Made by a program: the position numbers and the translations under genes | The notes under the pieces: model-generated | The model's database searches: none | What the model was told of the DNA's origin: nothing | Seen by the model: the letters and a program-made list of their open reading frames with translations, nothing else | In this document: in pieces, positions 36,193-44,860 of the stretch | Layout: each line of letters begins with the position of its first letter | Numbering within the stretch: position 1 is the stretch's first letter | Assembly (NCBI GenBank): GCA_021805275.1 | Contig: JAJZFQ010000043.1 | Span: 62,001 to 126,000 of the forward strand | DNA: 64,000 nucleotides | Direction of reading: 5' to 3' | Source: Pseudomonadota bacterium | Lineage (GTDB): Bacteria; Pseudomonadota; Gammaproteobacteria; Steroidobacterales; Steroidobacteraceae

Positions 36193-37545
36193 GTGAGCGA
36201 GAGCAGTCCCGACGCCAGCAACGAGCCGCTGATCAATGTGCCCGGCGCAGACGCGGCGAGCGCCGGGTATTCGCTGGTGCAGCGTTGGTACGTGGCGATC
36301 ATGATGTGCCTGGTCTACACGCTGAGCATCACCGATCGCTACTCCATCTCCACCGTACTCGAGCCGATCCGCCACTCGCTGCATCTCTCTGACGCCAATG
36401 TCGCGTTCCTCACCGGGGTGTCGCTGGCGCTGTTTTACGTCGCCTTCGGCTTTCCACTGTCCTGGCTGATCGACCGCTACAGCCGCCGCAACATCATCAG
36501 TATCTCGCTCATTGCCTGGTCGGTGCTCACGACCGCGACCGGACTGGCGCGCAGCTACGGCCAGCTGCTCGCGGCCCGCATCGGGGTCGGCGTCGGAGAG
36601 GCCGGCGGCACGCCGGGCAGCAATTCGCTGCTGTCGGATTACTTCCCTGCGGCCCGCCGCCCGATGGCCTTGCAGGTCTTCGCCCTCGGCGCTCCGATCG
36701 GCGCCTGGCTCGGCTCGCAGATCGCCGGTGCGCTCGCGTATCACCTGGGCTGGCGGGCGATGTTCCTCGTGCTCGGGATCCCGGGGCTCATCGCCGGCGC
36801 GCTGATCTTCTTCACCATCCGCGAGCCGCGCCGCGGTCGGTTGGACGCGACGCACCTCGACGCTCCTGCCCCGCCGATCCACGAGACCCTGCGCTTTCTG
36901 TGGCGGCAGCGCTCCGCGGTGCACGTGATGGCCGCCGGCGCGGTGGTGGCGCTGTGGGGCTGGGGACTGATGTGGTGGACGCCCACCTTTCTGATGCGCG
37001 CCTACGGCCTTAACGTCGGACAGGCCGGCGCAATCCTCGGACCGGTGCATCTGATCGGTGGCAGTGTGGCGATGGTCGGCAGCACCTGGCTGCTCTCGCG
37101 GCCGCATCTGGCAGACTCGCGCCGCATCGTGCGTCTGCTCGGCGGCTACGTCGCCGTGGCGACACTGGTCACGGGATTCATGTACTCGACGCACTCCCTG
37201 ACCGTGTTCCGCTGGCTGCTGTGGCTGTACGTGCCGGCCCTCTACGTCTACATCGGCGCCAGCTTTGGGATCCTGAACAATCTGGCCCAGCCGCGCATGC
37301 GTGCCGTGTACTGCGCCACGACGTTGTTCGTCGCCAACGTGGCCAACCTAGTCATCGCGCCCGAAGCGGTCGGCATGCTGAGCGACTGGTTCGCGCCGCA
37401 TCATCACCCGGACGCGCACTCGCTGCGTCTGGCAATGCTCTGTCTGGTGCCGACCGGTCTGTGGGCCACCTGGCACTTCTTCCGCGCTGCGCGCTTCCTG
37501 CCCGAAGATGAGCGCCGCGCGGCGAGCGTGCCCGGGCACGCATGA
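36193..37545 (+). CDS. MFS transporter (spinster-like) paired with GMC oxidoreductase
   Basis: This 450-residue major facilitator has twelve predicted hydrophobic segments and the motifs SITDRYSISTVLEPIR in TM1 and WLIDRYSRRNIISISLI after TM2, as in the spinster-like MFS group common beside TonB receptors. Translation starts at GTG 36193. It converges on the MttB-family gene with 14 bases between stops; a short inverted repeat (tgaggc/gcctca, 37543-37562) spans both stop codons and may terminate both. The substrate is unknown. Confidence 0.85.
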   Translation: MSESSPDASNEPLINVPGADAASAGYSLVQRWYVAIMMCLVYTLSITDRYSISTVLEPIRHSLHLSDANVAFLTGVSLALFYVAFGFPLSWLIDRYSRRNIISISLIAWSVLTTATGLARSYGQLLAARIGVGVGEAGGTPGSNSLLSDYFPAARRPMALQVFALGAPIGAWLGSQIAGALAYHLGWRAMFLVLGIPGLIAGALIFFTIREPRRGRLDATHLDAPAPPIHETLRFLWRQRSAVHVMAAGAVVALWGWGLMWWTPTFLMRAYGLNVGQAGAILGPVHLIGGSVAMVGSTWLLSRPHLADSRRIVRLLGGYVAVATLVTGFMYSTHSLTVFRWLLWLYVPALYVYIGASFGILNNLAQPRMRAVYCATTLFVANVANLVIAPEAVGMLSDWFAPHHHPDAHSLRLAMLCLVPTGLWATWHFFRAARFLPEDERRAASVPGHA

Positions 37546-37559
37546 GGCGCCGCGTTGCC

Positions 37560-39089
37560 TCAGGTCACCGGGGGAGCGCCGCCCTGCTCGGTGCGCCGGG
37601 CGATGAACTCATCAATCCGCTCGGCGCAGTCCACCGCCGCCGGGGGCGGGGTGAATTCCGCGAGCACCTGCCGCCATTTCGCACAGGCCCGCTCGGTCGC
37701 GCTCAGCGAGCCGTTCTCGCTCCAGGTGCCGAAGTTCGCCACATCGGCGATGAGCGGCTCGTAGAACGCCGTGCGGTAGCGCGCCATGGTGTGCGCGGCT
37801 GCAAAGAAGTGTCCGCCCGGGGCCACCTCGGCGATGGCCTCGTAGCCGATGGCATCGGCGCTTGCGTCCGGGGGTGCGCACAGCTCGGCAAACATCTGCA
37901 GCATCTCGACGTCCGCGATGCACTTCTCATAGGAATTGGTCAGGCCGCCCTCGAGCCAGCCGGCCGCGTGCACGCACACGGTGGCGCCCGCGAGCACGCT
38001 CGCCCAGAGGGAGAATTGCGTTTCCCAGGCAGCCTGCGCGTCGACCACGTTGGCCGCCGTACCCGCCCCCGCGCGCCACGGCAGCCCGATGTGACGTGCC
38101 AGCTGACCGGCACCGAGCGTCGCCTGCAGATGCGCCGGGGTACCGAATGCTGGCGAACCGGACTTCATGTCAACGTTCGAGAGAAAGCTCCCGTAGAGCA
38201 CCGGCGCGCCGGGATGGGCCAGCTGCGCGAGCGTGATTCCGGCCAGCGCTTCGGCATGCTGCAACGTGAGCGCTCCGGCGATGGTGATCGGAGCCATCGC
38301 ACCGGCCAGACAGAACGGCGTGATGATCGTCAGCTGCCCGTTGCGGGCGAAGTCGATGATCCCCTGCGCCATCGAAATGTCGAGCGTCCGCGGGGAATTG
38401 CTGTTGATGATGGTGTACACGTGCACGCCGCTGCGGAAGTCGTGCTCCGACAGCCCGCGCGCCAGGCGGATCATCGCGAATCCGTCCTCGGTCTGCGCCG
38501 TGCCGCGCGCCGACAGTTGCGGCATCTTGTCCGAGAGCGTCAGCTGCAGGCGCGTGGTCGCGTAGTGGCGCACGTGCACCGGGACATCCTGCGGCTCGAC
38601 GTGGTTGCCGAGCACGTGCAGTACGTCGAAGTGCTGCGAGATCTTGGTCAGATCCGTCAGGTCGGCGAGCGAGCCGGGACGCCGGCCGCGCTCCAGGTCC
38701 GCAGCGTTGGGGCAGCTCGATCCACCGATGAACACCAGCGAGCCGGGGGAGAACTGCACCGAGCGGCTCGGATCGGCACCAAAGCCCTGAATGCTGCGCG
38801 GGCAGCCGGCGAGCGCCGCCTCGATGATCTCCCGGCCGATGCGCACCAGCTGAGTCTCGTCATCGACCTGTGCGCCAGCCTGCCGATACAATGCGCGCGC
38901 CTCGGGCAATAGCACCTTGATGCCGAGCGTCTCATTCACCCGGAGCGCCTGCTCGTGCATGGCAGCGACCGCGTCGGCAGAAAAGACGGCCTGGGGTTCG
39001 AAGGGATTGCGCAGTTGCCGATAGGCCGCAGCACGCGCGGCGGGCACCCGGGCGGCGCTCTGGCCGGGATGGCGTCGATTCTGCCTCAT
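37560..39089 (-). CDS. MttB-family corrinoid-dependent methyltransferase (non-pyrrolysine)
   Basis: The 509-residue protein belongs to the trimethylamine methyltransferase (MttB) superfamily, with segments such as NETLGIKVLLPEA, ITPFCLAGAMAPITIAGALT, GSPAFGTPAHLQATLGAGQL and EGGLTNSYEKCIADVEMLQMF. There is no in-frame TAG, so it is one of the non-pyrrolysine members. Characterised ones (MtgB, MtpB, MtcB, MtyB) demethylate glycine betaine, proline betaine, carnitine or butyrobetaine onto a corrinoid protein. With BetA/BetB nearby, glycine betaine is the best guess here. Its partner corrinoid protein is encoded 1.7 kb away on the opposite strand (40779). It is a single-gene unit diverging from the MFS at 39356. 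Confidence 0.9.
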   Translation of the reverse strand: MRQNRRHPGQSAARVPAARAAAYRQLRNPFEPQAVFSADAVAAMHEQALRVNETLGIKVLLPEARALYRQAGAQVDDETQLVRIGREIIEAALAGCPRSIQGFGADPSRSVQFSPGSLVFIGGSSCPNAADLERGRRPGSLADLTDLTKISQHFDVLHVLGNHVEPQDVPVHVRHYATTRLQLTLSDKMPQLSARGTAQTEDGFAMIRLARGLSEHDFRSGVHVYTIINSNSPRTLDISMAQGIIDFARNGQLTIITPFCLAGAMAPITIAGALTLQHAEALAGITLAQLAHPGAPVLYGSFLSNVDMKSGSPAFGTPAHLQATLGAGQLARHIGLPWRAGAGTAANVVDAQAAWETQFSLWASVLAGATVCVHAAGWLEGGLTNSYEKCIADVEMLQMFAELCAPPDASADAIGYEAIAEVAPGGHFFAAAHTMARYRTAFYEPLIADVANFGTWSENGSLSATERACAKWRQVLAEFTPPPAAVDCAERIDEFIARRTEQGGAPPVT

Positions 39090-39355
39090 GAATGACCGTC
39101 AGCTCGGAGATGGAAAGCTCAATATACAGGTGGCCCACTCGATCGTGTCCAGGGGGGCAATTCATAAAACTCATGGCGCTATCGCGACATCGGATACGAG
39201 CCGTCTTTGCGGGTCGGCCGCCGCGCGGTAGCATGGCGTTGCTGTCGATCAACCCCCTCCTTCCCACCGGCACTCTTAACCGGCCCGCCTCGGCGATGCA
39301 CTCCACGCCCTGTCCAACCGCCTCGTACCGCACAGATCGGCGCTGAGCATCCACG

Positions 39356-40666
39356 ATGGGACCTACATCCGAAAGCAGCACGGTCCGGTCGAATTCGACC
39401 GCGGTCGTTGCATCGAGCTGGCAGCTGCTGCTCGGCATGGGCATTCTCATGCTGGGCGCAGGACTGCAGAGCACGGAAGTCAGCCTGCGGGCGACGCTCG
39501 AGGGCTTCACGCCCGCCGTGACCGGCATCGTGATGTCCTGCTACTACCTGGGCTACCTGGCCGGCACGAGCGCTGCGCCGTACCTGGTGCGCAGGGTCGG
39601 ACACATCCGCGTCTTCGCCGCCATGGCCGCGATCGCCTCGGCGACGATCCTGCTGCAGGGCATCTTCGTCCAAGCGATCAGCTGGGCGCTGCTGCGCGGG
39701 ATCTCCGGCCTGTGCTTCGCAGCGATCTACGTGGTCGCCGAGAGCTGGCTGAACGACCGCTCGAGCCGCGCCACGCGCGGCACGCTGCTCGCGATCTACA
39801 TGGTCGTGCTGTACATCGGCCTCGGCGGCGCTCAGTTCTTACTCATCCCGGCCGATCCGCGCACCACCACCCCGTTCATGCTCGCCGCGGTGATGATTTC
39901 CCTCGCGATGGTGCCGATCGTGCTGGCCGCGCATCGCGCGCCGGAAATAGCGCTACCGCGTAAGGTCAGCTACCGCGAGCTCTACCGCGACTCCCCGCTC
40001 GGGGTCGTCGGGGTAACGGTGGCCGGCATGGTCACCTCGAGCGTCTATTCGATGGGTCCGGTCTACGCGCAGCGCAGCGGTCTAGCCACGACCGGCGTCG
40101 CGACCTTCATGGGGATCAGCATTCTGGCCGCAGTCATCGGACAGTACCCGATCGGCCGGCTCTCAGACCGCGTCGACCGTCGCACCATCATGGCATGGGT
40201 TTCGAGCGTCGCCAGCGGCAGCGCCGTGCTCCTGGTCGTTTTCCTGCGGATGCCGCGGCTGATCTTCTTCCCCCTCACGGCCCTATTCTCCTCGATGGCC
40301 TTCACCCTCTACTCCCTCAGCGTGTCGCACGTGAACGACCAGATCGAGCCGCAGCAGATGGTCGCCGCCAGTGGCGCGCTGCTGCGCCTGAACGGCCTCG
40401 GCGCGGCGGTGAGCCCAGTGCTCCTCGGCGCGCTCATCGGGCAGTTCGGTCCGCCGGCATATTTCGGCACGCTCGCCGCCCTGACCCTCGGCCTGACGAT
40501 TTTCGACCTGTGGCGCAAGCGGCGCAGCGAGCCCGTTCCGGCCGACCTGAAGGGTACTTTCATTGCCGCCGGACCGCAGGGCGCAGCGACGCAGATCGCC
40601 GCAGCGCCGGATGCAGAGTCCAGGACCTCACGTGGCGTGCCTGCGCCGCGGAGCTCGTCACGATGA
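39356..40666 (+). CDS. MFS transporter (YcaD-like)
   Basis: This 436-residue major facilitator has twelve hydrophobic segments, a PYLVRRVGHIRVFAA loop and IGRLSDRVDRRTIM in the second half, resembling YcaD-type MFS proteins. The C-terminal 40 residues are hydrophilic and Ala-rich. It lies between the divergent MttB-family gene and the corrinoid operon, so it may import the methylated substrate of that system; this is positional inference. Confidence 0.8.
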   Translation: MGPTSESSTVRSNSTAVVASSWQLLLGMGILMLGAGLQSTEVSLRATLEGFTPAVTGIVMSCYYLGYLAGTSAAPYLVRRVGHIRVFAAMAAIASATILLQGIFVQAISWALLRGISGLCFAAIYVVAESWLNDRSSRATRGTLLAIYMVVLYIGLGGAQFLLIPADPRTTTPFMLAAVMISLAMVPIVLAAHRAPEIALPRKVSYRELYRDSPLGVVGVTVAGMVTSSVYSMGPVYAQRSGLATTGVATFMGISILAAVIGQYPIGRLSDRVDRRTIMAWVSSVASGSAVLLVVFLRMPRLIFFPLTALFSSMAFTLYSLSVSHVNDQIEPQQMVAASGALLRLNGLGAAVSPVLLGALIGQFGPPAYFGTLAALTLGLTIFDLWRKRRSEPVPADLKGTFIAAGPQGAATQIAAAPDAESRTSRGVPAPRSSSR

Positions 40667-40727
40667 CGTACGATGACAGGCCCGATGTCGCCTTTGGGCA
40701 CGTCGCCGTCGGAATTCCACTAGCCCA

Positions 40728-40778
40728 TTGACACCGGTTCATTACCCTCTCAACAGATAGTGCCTACTGGGGGCCAGC
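40728..40778 (+). promoter_or_regulatory. Candidate promoter of the corrinoid operon
   Basis: A consensus -35 hexamer TTGACA lies at 40728-40733 in the only sizeable gap before the nine-gene operon. No good -10 hexamer sits at 16-18 bases; gatagt is 20 bases away. A GGGGG ribosome site lies just before the corrinoid gene start. The promoter call is tentative. Confidence 0.3.
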
Positions 40779-41480
40779 ATGACAGACGACAGCGATTTCA
40801 ATCTTCGGGACCTGAACGATCAGGAGCTGACCGAGCAGGTGCACGACGACCTGTACAACGGGCTGCGCGAGGAGGTGGTGGAGGCGACGCAGATCTTTCT
40901 GGGGCGCGGCTGGAGTGCCGACAAGGTGCTCAATGACGCGCTCGTCGAAGGGATGCGCATCGTCGGGATCGACTTTCGCGACGGGATTCTGTTCGTACCG
41001 GAGGTGCTGCTGGCGGCCAACTCGATGAAGGCGGGGATGGAGATCCTGCGCCCGCTGCTGGCCGAGACCGGAGCGGAGCCGATTGGCAAGGTGGTCATCG
41101 GCACGGTCAAGGGCGACATTCACGACATCGGCAAGAACCTGGTGGCGATGATGCTCGAGGGCGCGGGCTTTGAGGTGATTGACCTGGGGATCAACAACCC
41201 GGTCGAGAAGTACCTCGAGGCGCTCGAGAAGCACAAGCCCGATATCTTGGGGATGTCCGCGCTGCTGACCACGACCATGCCGTACATGAAGGTCGTGATC
41301 GACAAGCTCCAGGAGCTGGGCATCCGCAAGGAGTTCATCGTGCTGGTCGGCGGAGCGCCGCTGAACGAGGAGTTCGGCAAGGCGGTCGGCGCCGATGCCT
41401 ACTGCCGCGATGCGGCCGTGGCGGTCGAGACGGCCAAGAGCCTGATCGCGGCGCGGCGCGCCGCGCGCGTTGCGGCCTGA
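40779..41480 (+). CDS. Corrinoid (B12-binding) methyl-carrier protein, MtgC/MttC type
   Basis: This 233-residue protein carries the methyl group between the MttB-like enzyme and the tetrahydrofolate methyltransferase. An N-terminal helical cap domain (GLREEVVEATQIFLGRGWSA, VPEVLLAANSMKAGMEIL) precedes a Rossmann-type cobalamin domain with the lower-ligand motif KGDIHDIGKN (His about 115) and VIDLGIN, SALLTTTM, VLVGGAPL. These are the hallmarks of dimethylamine/trimethylamine corrinoid proteins. It is the first gene of a plus-strand operon extending to etfA. Confidence 0.95.
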   Translation: MTDDSDFNLRDLNDQELTEQVHDDLYNGLREEVVEATQIFLGRGWSADKVLNDALVEGMRIVGIDFRDGILFVPEVLLAANSMKAGMEILRPLLAETGAEPIGKVVIGTVKGDIHDIGKNLVAMMLEGAGFEVIDLGINNPVEKYLEALEKHKPDILGMSALLTTTMPYMKVVIDKLQELGIRKEFIVLVGGAPLNEEFGKAVGADAYCRDAAVAVETAKSLIAARRAARVAA

Positions 41481-41498
41481 GGATGGCGGCGCAGCCCG

Positions 41499-42116
41499 AT
41501 GGACTCACCCAGTGGCACTCTGATCATCGCCTGCGGGGCACTCGCGCACGAGATCGCCGCCCTGCGCAAGGCCAATGGCTGGGCGTTCGACGTCCAGTGC
41601 CTGCCCCCTGAGCTGCACAACCGTCCCGAGCGTATCGCCCCGGCGGTGCGTGAGCAGCTCGCGCTGCACCGCCAGCGCTACCGCAGCGTCTTTATCGCCT
41701 ACGCAGAGTGCGGCACGGGCGGGGCGCTCGATCGGCTGCTCGCCGAGGAAGGCATCGAGCGGCTCCCCGGGGCGCACTGCTACGAGTTCTACGCCGGGGC
41801 CGGCACCTTCGCTGCACTCTCCGAGGCTGAGCCCGGCACGTTCTATCTGACGGACTTCCTCACCCGTCACTTCGAGCGCCTGGTGATTCAGTCCCTCGGC
41901 ATCGACCGCCACCCCGAGCTCGCCGAGGAGTACTTCCGCAACTACCGCAAACTCACCTACCTCGCCCAGACCCGCCCCAGCCCCTTGAGCGCACAGGCCC
42001 GCCTGATCGCCGAGCGGCTGAACCTGCAGTACGAAGAGCTCTTCACAGGCTTTGGCGGCCTCGCCGATCACCTCGGCGCACTCGTCTCCCGGAAACCCCC
42101 AGCGTGGCAAACCTGA
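41499..42116 (+). CDS. DUF1638 family protein
   Basis: The 205-residue protein matches the DUF1638 pattern: an N-terminal IIACGALAHEI, YAECGTGGALDRL, HCYEFYAGAG, and a FYLTDFLTRHF segment. Cys at about 12, 71 and 94 with adjacent His could form a metal or cofactor site. The function is unknown. Members of this family recur beside MttB-type methyltransferase and corrinoid genes, so a role in methyl transfer or corrinoid handling is plausible. It follows the corrinoid gene by 18 bases and overlaps the next gene by 13 bases. Confidence 0.8.
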   Translation: MDSPSGTLIIACGALAHEIAALRKANGWAFDVQCLPPELHNRPERIAPAVREQLALHRQRYRSVFIAYAECGTGGALDRLLAEEGIERLPGAHCYEFYAGAGTFAALSEAEPGTFYLTDFLTRHFERLVIQSLGIDRHPELAEEYFRNYRKLTYLAQTRPSPLSAQARLIAERLNLQYEELFTGFGGLADHLGALVSRKPPAWQT

Positions 42117-42442
42117 TCATCATCTCCTGGCGTGACATCCCCGCACAGGTCATCGTGCGCCGCGGCCGCGAAACGGCCAAGGTGCAACTTTCGGCCCGTT
42201 TCCAGGAGGCCGTCGACCGCGCCGCCATGCGCGCCGGCCGCGGCTCCTCAAACGCCTACCTCGCCGACTGGCGCCGCAGCGATCCGCAACCCTGCTCCGA
42301 TGACATCCAGCTAGAGGCTCGCACCGCGGCCGACCGCATCGAGGCCCTCTACAGCGACGAGCGCCTCGAGCAACTCATCCGCTCCAAGGGCCTCGACCCA
42401 GAGGCCCCTCGGCCCACCGCTGCGGCGCCCGATCCGACTTAA
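42104..42442 (+). CDS. Small conserved protein resembling PF13769 (virulence-factor domain)
   Basis: This 112-residue protein begins IIISWRDIPAQVIVRRGRE and continues with AVDRAAMRAGRGSSNAYLAD and WRRSDPQPCSDD, the pattern of the small PF13769 domain. The virulence label is historical; the biochemical role is unknown. Translation begins at GTG 42104, inside the end of the DUF1638 gene. The overlap shows it is a genuine operon member between corrinoid and folate genes. Confidence 0.7.
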   Translation: MANLIIISWRDIPAQVIVRRGRETAKVQLSARFQEAVDRAAMRAGRGSSNAYLADWRRSDPQPCSDDIQLEARTAADRIEALYSDERLEQLIRSKGLDPEAPRPTAAAPDPT

Positions 42443-42468
42443 TCTGTTCTCAACTCCCAGCAGCAGCG

Positions 42469-42927
42469 ATGTACACCCTCAGACTTTGGTCTGTGCGCCA
42501 TGCGCGCGGCCTGAACCGGTTCTACCAGGGCTTCGAGCGCGCACTGGTCGCACTCGACCCGCTTTGGCGGCGGATCGGCTACGACCGGCTGGAACGCCCC
42601 GTGGCCGCCCTCGAGCACACGGTCAAAGCAACGCTGTTCGACTGCAAGATGTGCGGCCAGTGCGTACTTAGCTCCACGGGAATGTCTTGTCCGATGAACT
42701 GCCCGAAGAATCTGCGCAACGGGCCGTGCGGCGGGGTGCGCGAGAACGGGCACTGCGAAGTGCGACCACAGATGAAGTGCGTCTGGGATCAGGCCGTGGC
42801 CGGCAGCGCGCGCATCAACGGCGGCGCTGACGCGATCCGAGCGGTGCAGCCGCCTGTCGACCGACGGCTCACCGGCCGCTCCTCCTGGTTGCGCGTGGCG
42901 CGCGAGCGCGCCGGGACCCAGCCATGA
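42469..42927 (+). CDS. metV: MetV-like cysteine-rich partner of methylenetetrahydrofolate reductase
   Basis: The 152-residue protein matches the methylenetetrahydrofolate reductase C-terminal (PF12225) family, called MetV in acetogens. Cysteines at about residues 59, 62, 65, 74, 78, 87, 96 and 104 (FDCKMCGQCVLS, SCPMNCPKNL, GPCGGV) can bind iron-sulfur clusters or zinc. MetV forms a complex with MetF and links methyl-THF/methylene-THF interconversion to non-pyridine electron carriers. Its stop overlaps the metF start (ATGA), so the two are made together. Confidence 0.88.
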   Translation: MYTLRLWSVRHARGLNRFYQGFERALVALDPLWRRIGYDRLERPVAALEHTVKATLFDCKMCGQCVLSSTGMSCPMNCPKNLRNGPCGGVRENGHCEVRPQMKCVWDQAVAGSARINGGADAIRAVQPPVDRRLTGRSSWLRVARERAGTQP

Positions 42928-43943
42928 TTTTCGACGACGAGCCTGTCCCGGGCTACCCGCTGCCGATCCTGCCCGGACACACCTCGCCGGGACGCTTCGA
43001 GCGCATCTTGCGCGCCGGTCAATTCGCGGTCACGACCGAGCTAGCCCCGCCGGACTCCGCCGATCCGCAGGAAGTCTACGATCGGGCAAGGATTTTTGAC
43101 GGTTATGTCGATGCGATCAACGCCACCGACGGCAGCGGCGCCAACTGCCACATGTCGAGCGTTGCGGTCTGCGCACTGCTGACGCGCGTCGGCTACGCGC
43201 CGGTGATGCAGATCTCTTGCCGCGACAAGAACCGCATCGCCATTCAGGGCGATATCCTCGGCGGCGCGGCGATGGGCGTGTGCAACATGCTGTGTTTGAC
43301 CGGGGACGGGGTGCAGGCGGGCGACCATCCGCAGGCGCTGCCGGTGTTCGACCTGGACTCGATGTCGCTGCTCGAGACGGCCCGAACGTTGCGCGACGGG
43401 CACCACTTCCTCAGCGGCCGCAAGCTCACCTACGCGCCGCGCGTGCTGCTCGGGGCGGCCGAGAATCCCTTCGCCCCACCGATCCTGTGGCGCGCCGATC
43501 GGCTCGCGAAGAAAATCGCCGCAGGTGCCCAGTTCATCCAGACGCAGTACTGTTACGACGTCAGCCTGTTGAAGCAATTTCTGCAGCGCGCCGAGGATCT
43601 CGGACTGCTCGAGAAGGTGTTTCTGCTGATCGGCGTCGGGCCGCTGCGCTCGGCCAAGACCGCCGAGTGGATGCGCAAGAACGTGCCTGGCCTGCACATC
43701 CCTGACGCGGTGGTGAAACGGCTCGCCGGCGCGACTGATCAGGCCCGCGCGGGGCGCGATCTGTGCATCGAACTCATTCAGGAAATCCACGCGCTGCGCG
43801 GCGTGAGCGGCGTGCACATCATGGCCTACCGGCAGGAAGAGAGCGTCCCGGAAATCGTCCAGCGCTCCGGCGTGCTCGGCGGGCGGGTGCCCTGGTTTCC
43901 CGGCCGCGATCCGCAACAAAATTCACACAGGATAGCATCATGA
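42924..43943 (+). CDS. metF: Methylenetetrahydrofolate reductase
   Basis: The 339-residue protein has the MetF TIM-barrel pattern: FAVTTELAPPDSAD near the N-terminus, DAINATDGSGANCHMSS, QISCRDKNRIAIQGDILG, NMLCLTGDGVQAGDHP and AQFIQTQYCYDVSLL. In this operon, with a methyl-corrinoid donor upstream, it would run in the oxidative direction, turning methyl-THF into methylene-THF. It overlaps metV upstream and the methyltransferase gene downstream, both by ATGA. Confidence 0.92.
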   Translation: MIFDDEPVPGYPLPILPGHTSPGRFERILRAGQFAVTTELAPPDSADPQEVYDRARIFDGYVDAINATDGSGANCHMSSVAVCALLTRVGYAPVMQISCRDKNRIAIQGDILGGAAMGVCNMLCLTGDGVQAGDHPQALPVFDLDSMSLLETARTLRDGHHFLSGRKLTYAPRVLLGAAENPFAPPILWRADRLAKKIAAGAQFIQTQYCYDVSLLKQFLQRAEDLGLLEKVFLLIGVGPLRSAKTAEWMRKNVPGLHIPDAVVKRLAGATDQARAGRDLCIELIQEIHALRGVSGVHIMAYRQEESVPEIVQRSGVLGGRVPWFPGRDPQQNSHRIAS

Positions 43944-44860
43944 CCGACACCGTCATCAGTTCCGCAACCCGCGAAGTCATCATCGGCTTCGATCGTCCGT
44001 TTGTCATGATCGGCGAGCGCATCAATCCGACCGGACGCAAGGTGTTGGCCGCCGAGATGGCCGCAGGGGACTACTCGCGCGTGGAGGCCGACGCGCGCGC
44101 CCAGGTTGCTGCCGGGGCGCAGATGCTCGATGTGAACGCCGGCATCCCGCTCGCCGACGAGCCGGCGATTCTCGCCAAGGCCGTGCAGCTGGTGCAGTCG
44201 ATCACCGACGTGCCCCTGTCAATCGACTCCTCGATCGTCGCCGCCCTGGAAGCCGGACTGGCGGTCTACAAGGGCAAACCGCTGGTAAATTCGGTGACCG
44301 GCGAGGAGGAGCGGCTCGAGGCGGTGCTGCCGCTGGTGAAGAAGTACGGCGCGGCGGTCGTGGCGATTTCCAACGACGAGACCGGAATCTCCGAGGATCC
44401 GGACGTGCGCTTCGAGGTCGCCAAGAAGATCGTGCATCGCGCCGCCGACTACGGCATCCCGGCGAGCGACGTCGTGGTCGATCCGCTGGTGATGCCGATC
44501 GGAGCGATCAACCAGGCGGGCGTACAGGTGATGAATCTGCTGCGGCGGCTGCGCTCGGAGCTGAAGGTGAACACCACCTGCGGTGCCTCGAACATCAGCT
44601 TCGGACTGCCCGCTCGCGAGGGCGTCACCAGCGCCTTTCTCGTCTCGGCAATCACCGCCGGGATGACCTCGGCAATCATGAACCCGCTGCACACCGAGGT
44701 CGTGCGTGCGGTCATGGGCGCCGACGTCATGATGGGCCACGATCCGGACTGCGCACGCTGGATCCGACGGTTCCGCGAAGTGCCCCCTCCCGGCGCTCCG
44801 GGTGCGGAAGGCGCCGCACGCGGCCGCCGCGAAGGAGGACTTCGCCGTCGTGTCAGCTGA
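43940..44860 (+). CDS. Methyltetrahydrofolate:corrinoid methyltransferase (AcsE/MtgA-like)
   Basis: The 306-residue pterin-binding-domain protein has FVMIGERINPTGRKVLAAEM near the N-terminus, GAQMLDVNAGIPLADE, SIDSSIVAALEAGL and NTTCGASNISFGLP. These are features of AcsE/MtgA-type enzymes that move a methyl group between a corrinoid protein and tetrahydrofolate. It would here accept the methyl group from the protein encoded at 40779. The start at 43940 overlaps the metF stop. The C-terminal about 25 residues are Gly/Arg-rich and overlap the next reading frame, so they may be unstructured. Confidence 0.9.
   Translation: MTDTVISSATREVIIGFDRPFVMIGERINPTGRKVLAAEMAAGDYSRVEADARAQVAAGAQMLDVNAGIPLADEPAILAKAVQLVQSITDVPLSIDSSIVAALEAGLAVYKGKPLVNSVTGEEERLEAVLPLVKKYGAAVVAISNDETGISEDPDVRFEVAKKIVHRAADYGIPASDVVVDPLVMPIGAINQAGVQVMNLLRRLRSELKVNTTCGASNISFGLPAREGVTSAFLVSAITAGMTSAIMNPLHTEVVRAVMGADVMMGHDPDCARWIRRFREVPPPGAPGAEGAARGRREGGLRRRVS

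Noticed and set aside
37560..39089. Possible pyrrolysine-containing MttB
   Set aside because: The whole family-length frame is read without an in-frame TAG, so this is a non-pyrrolysine member.
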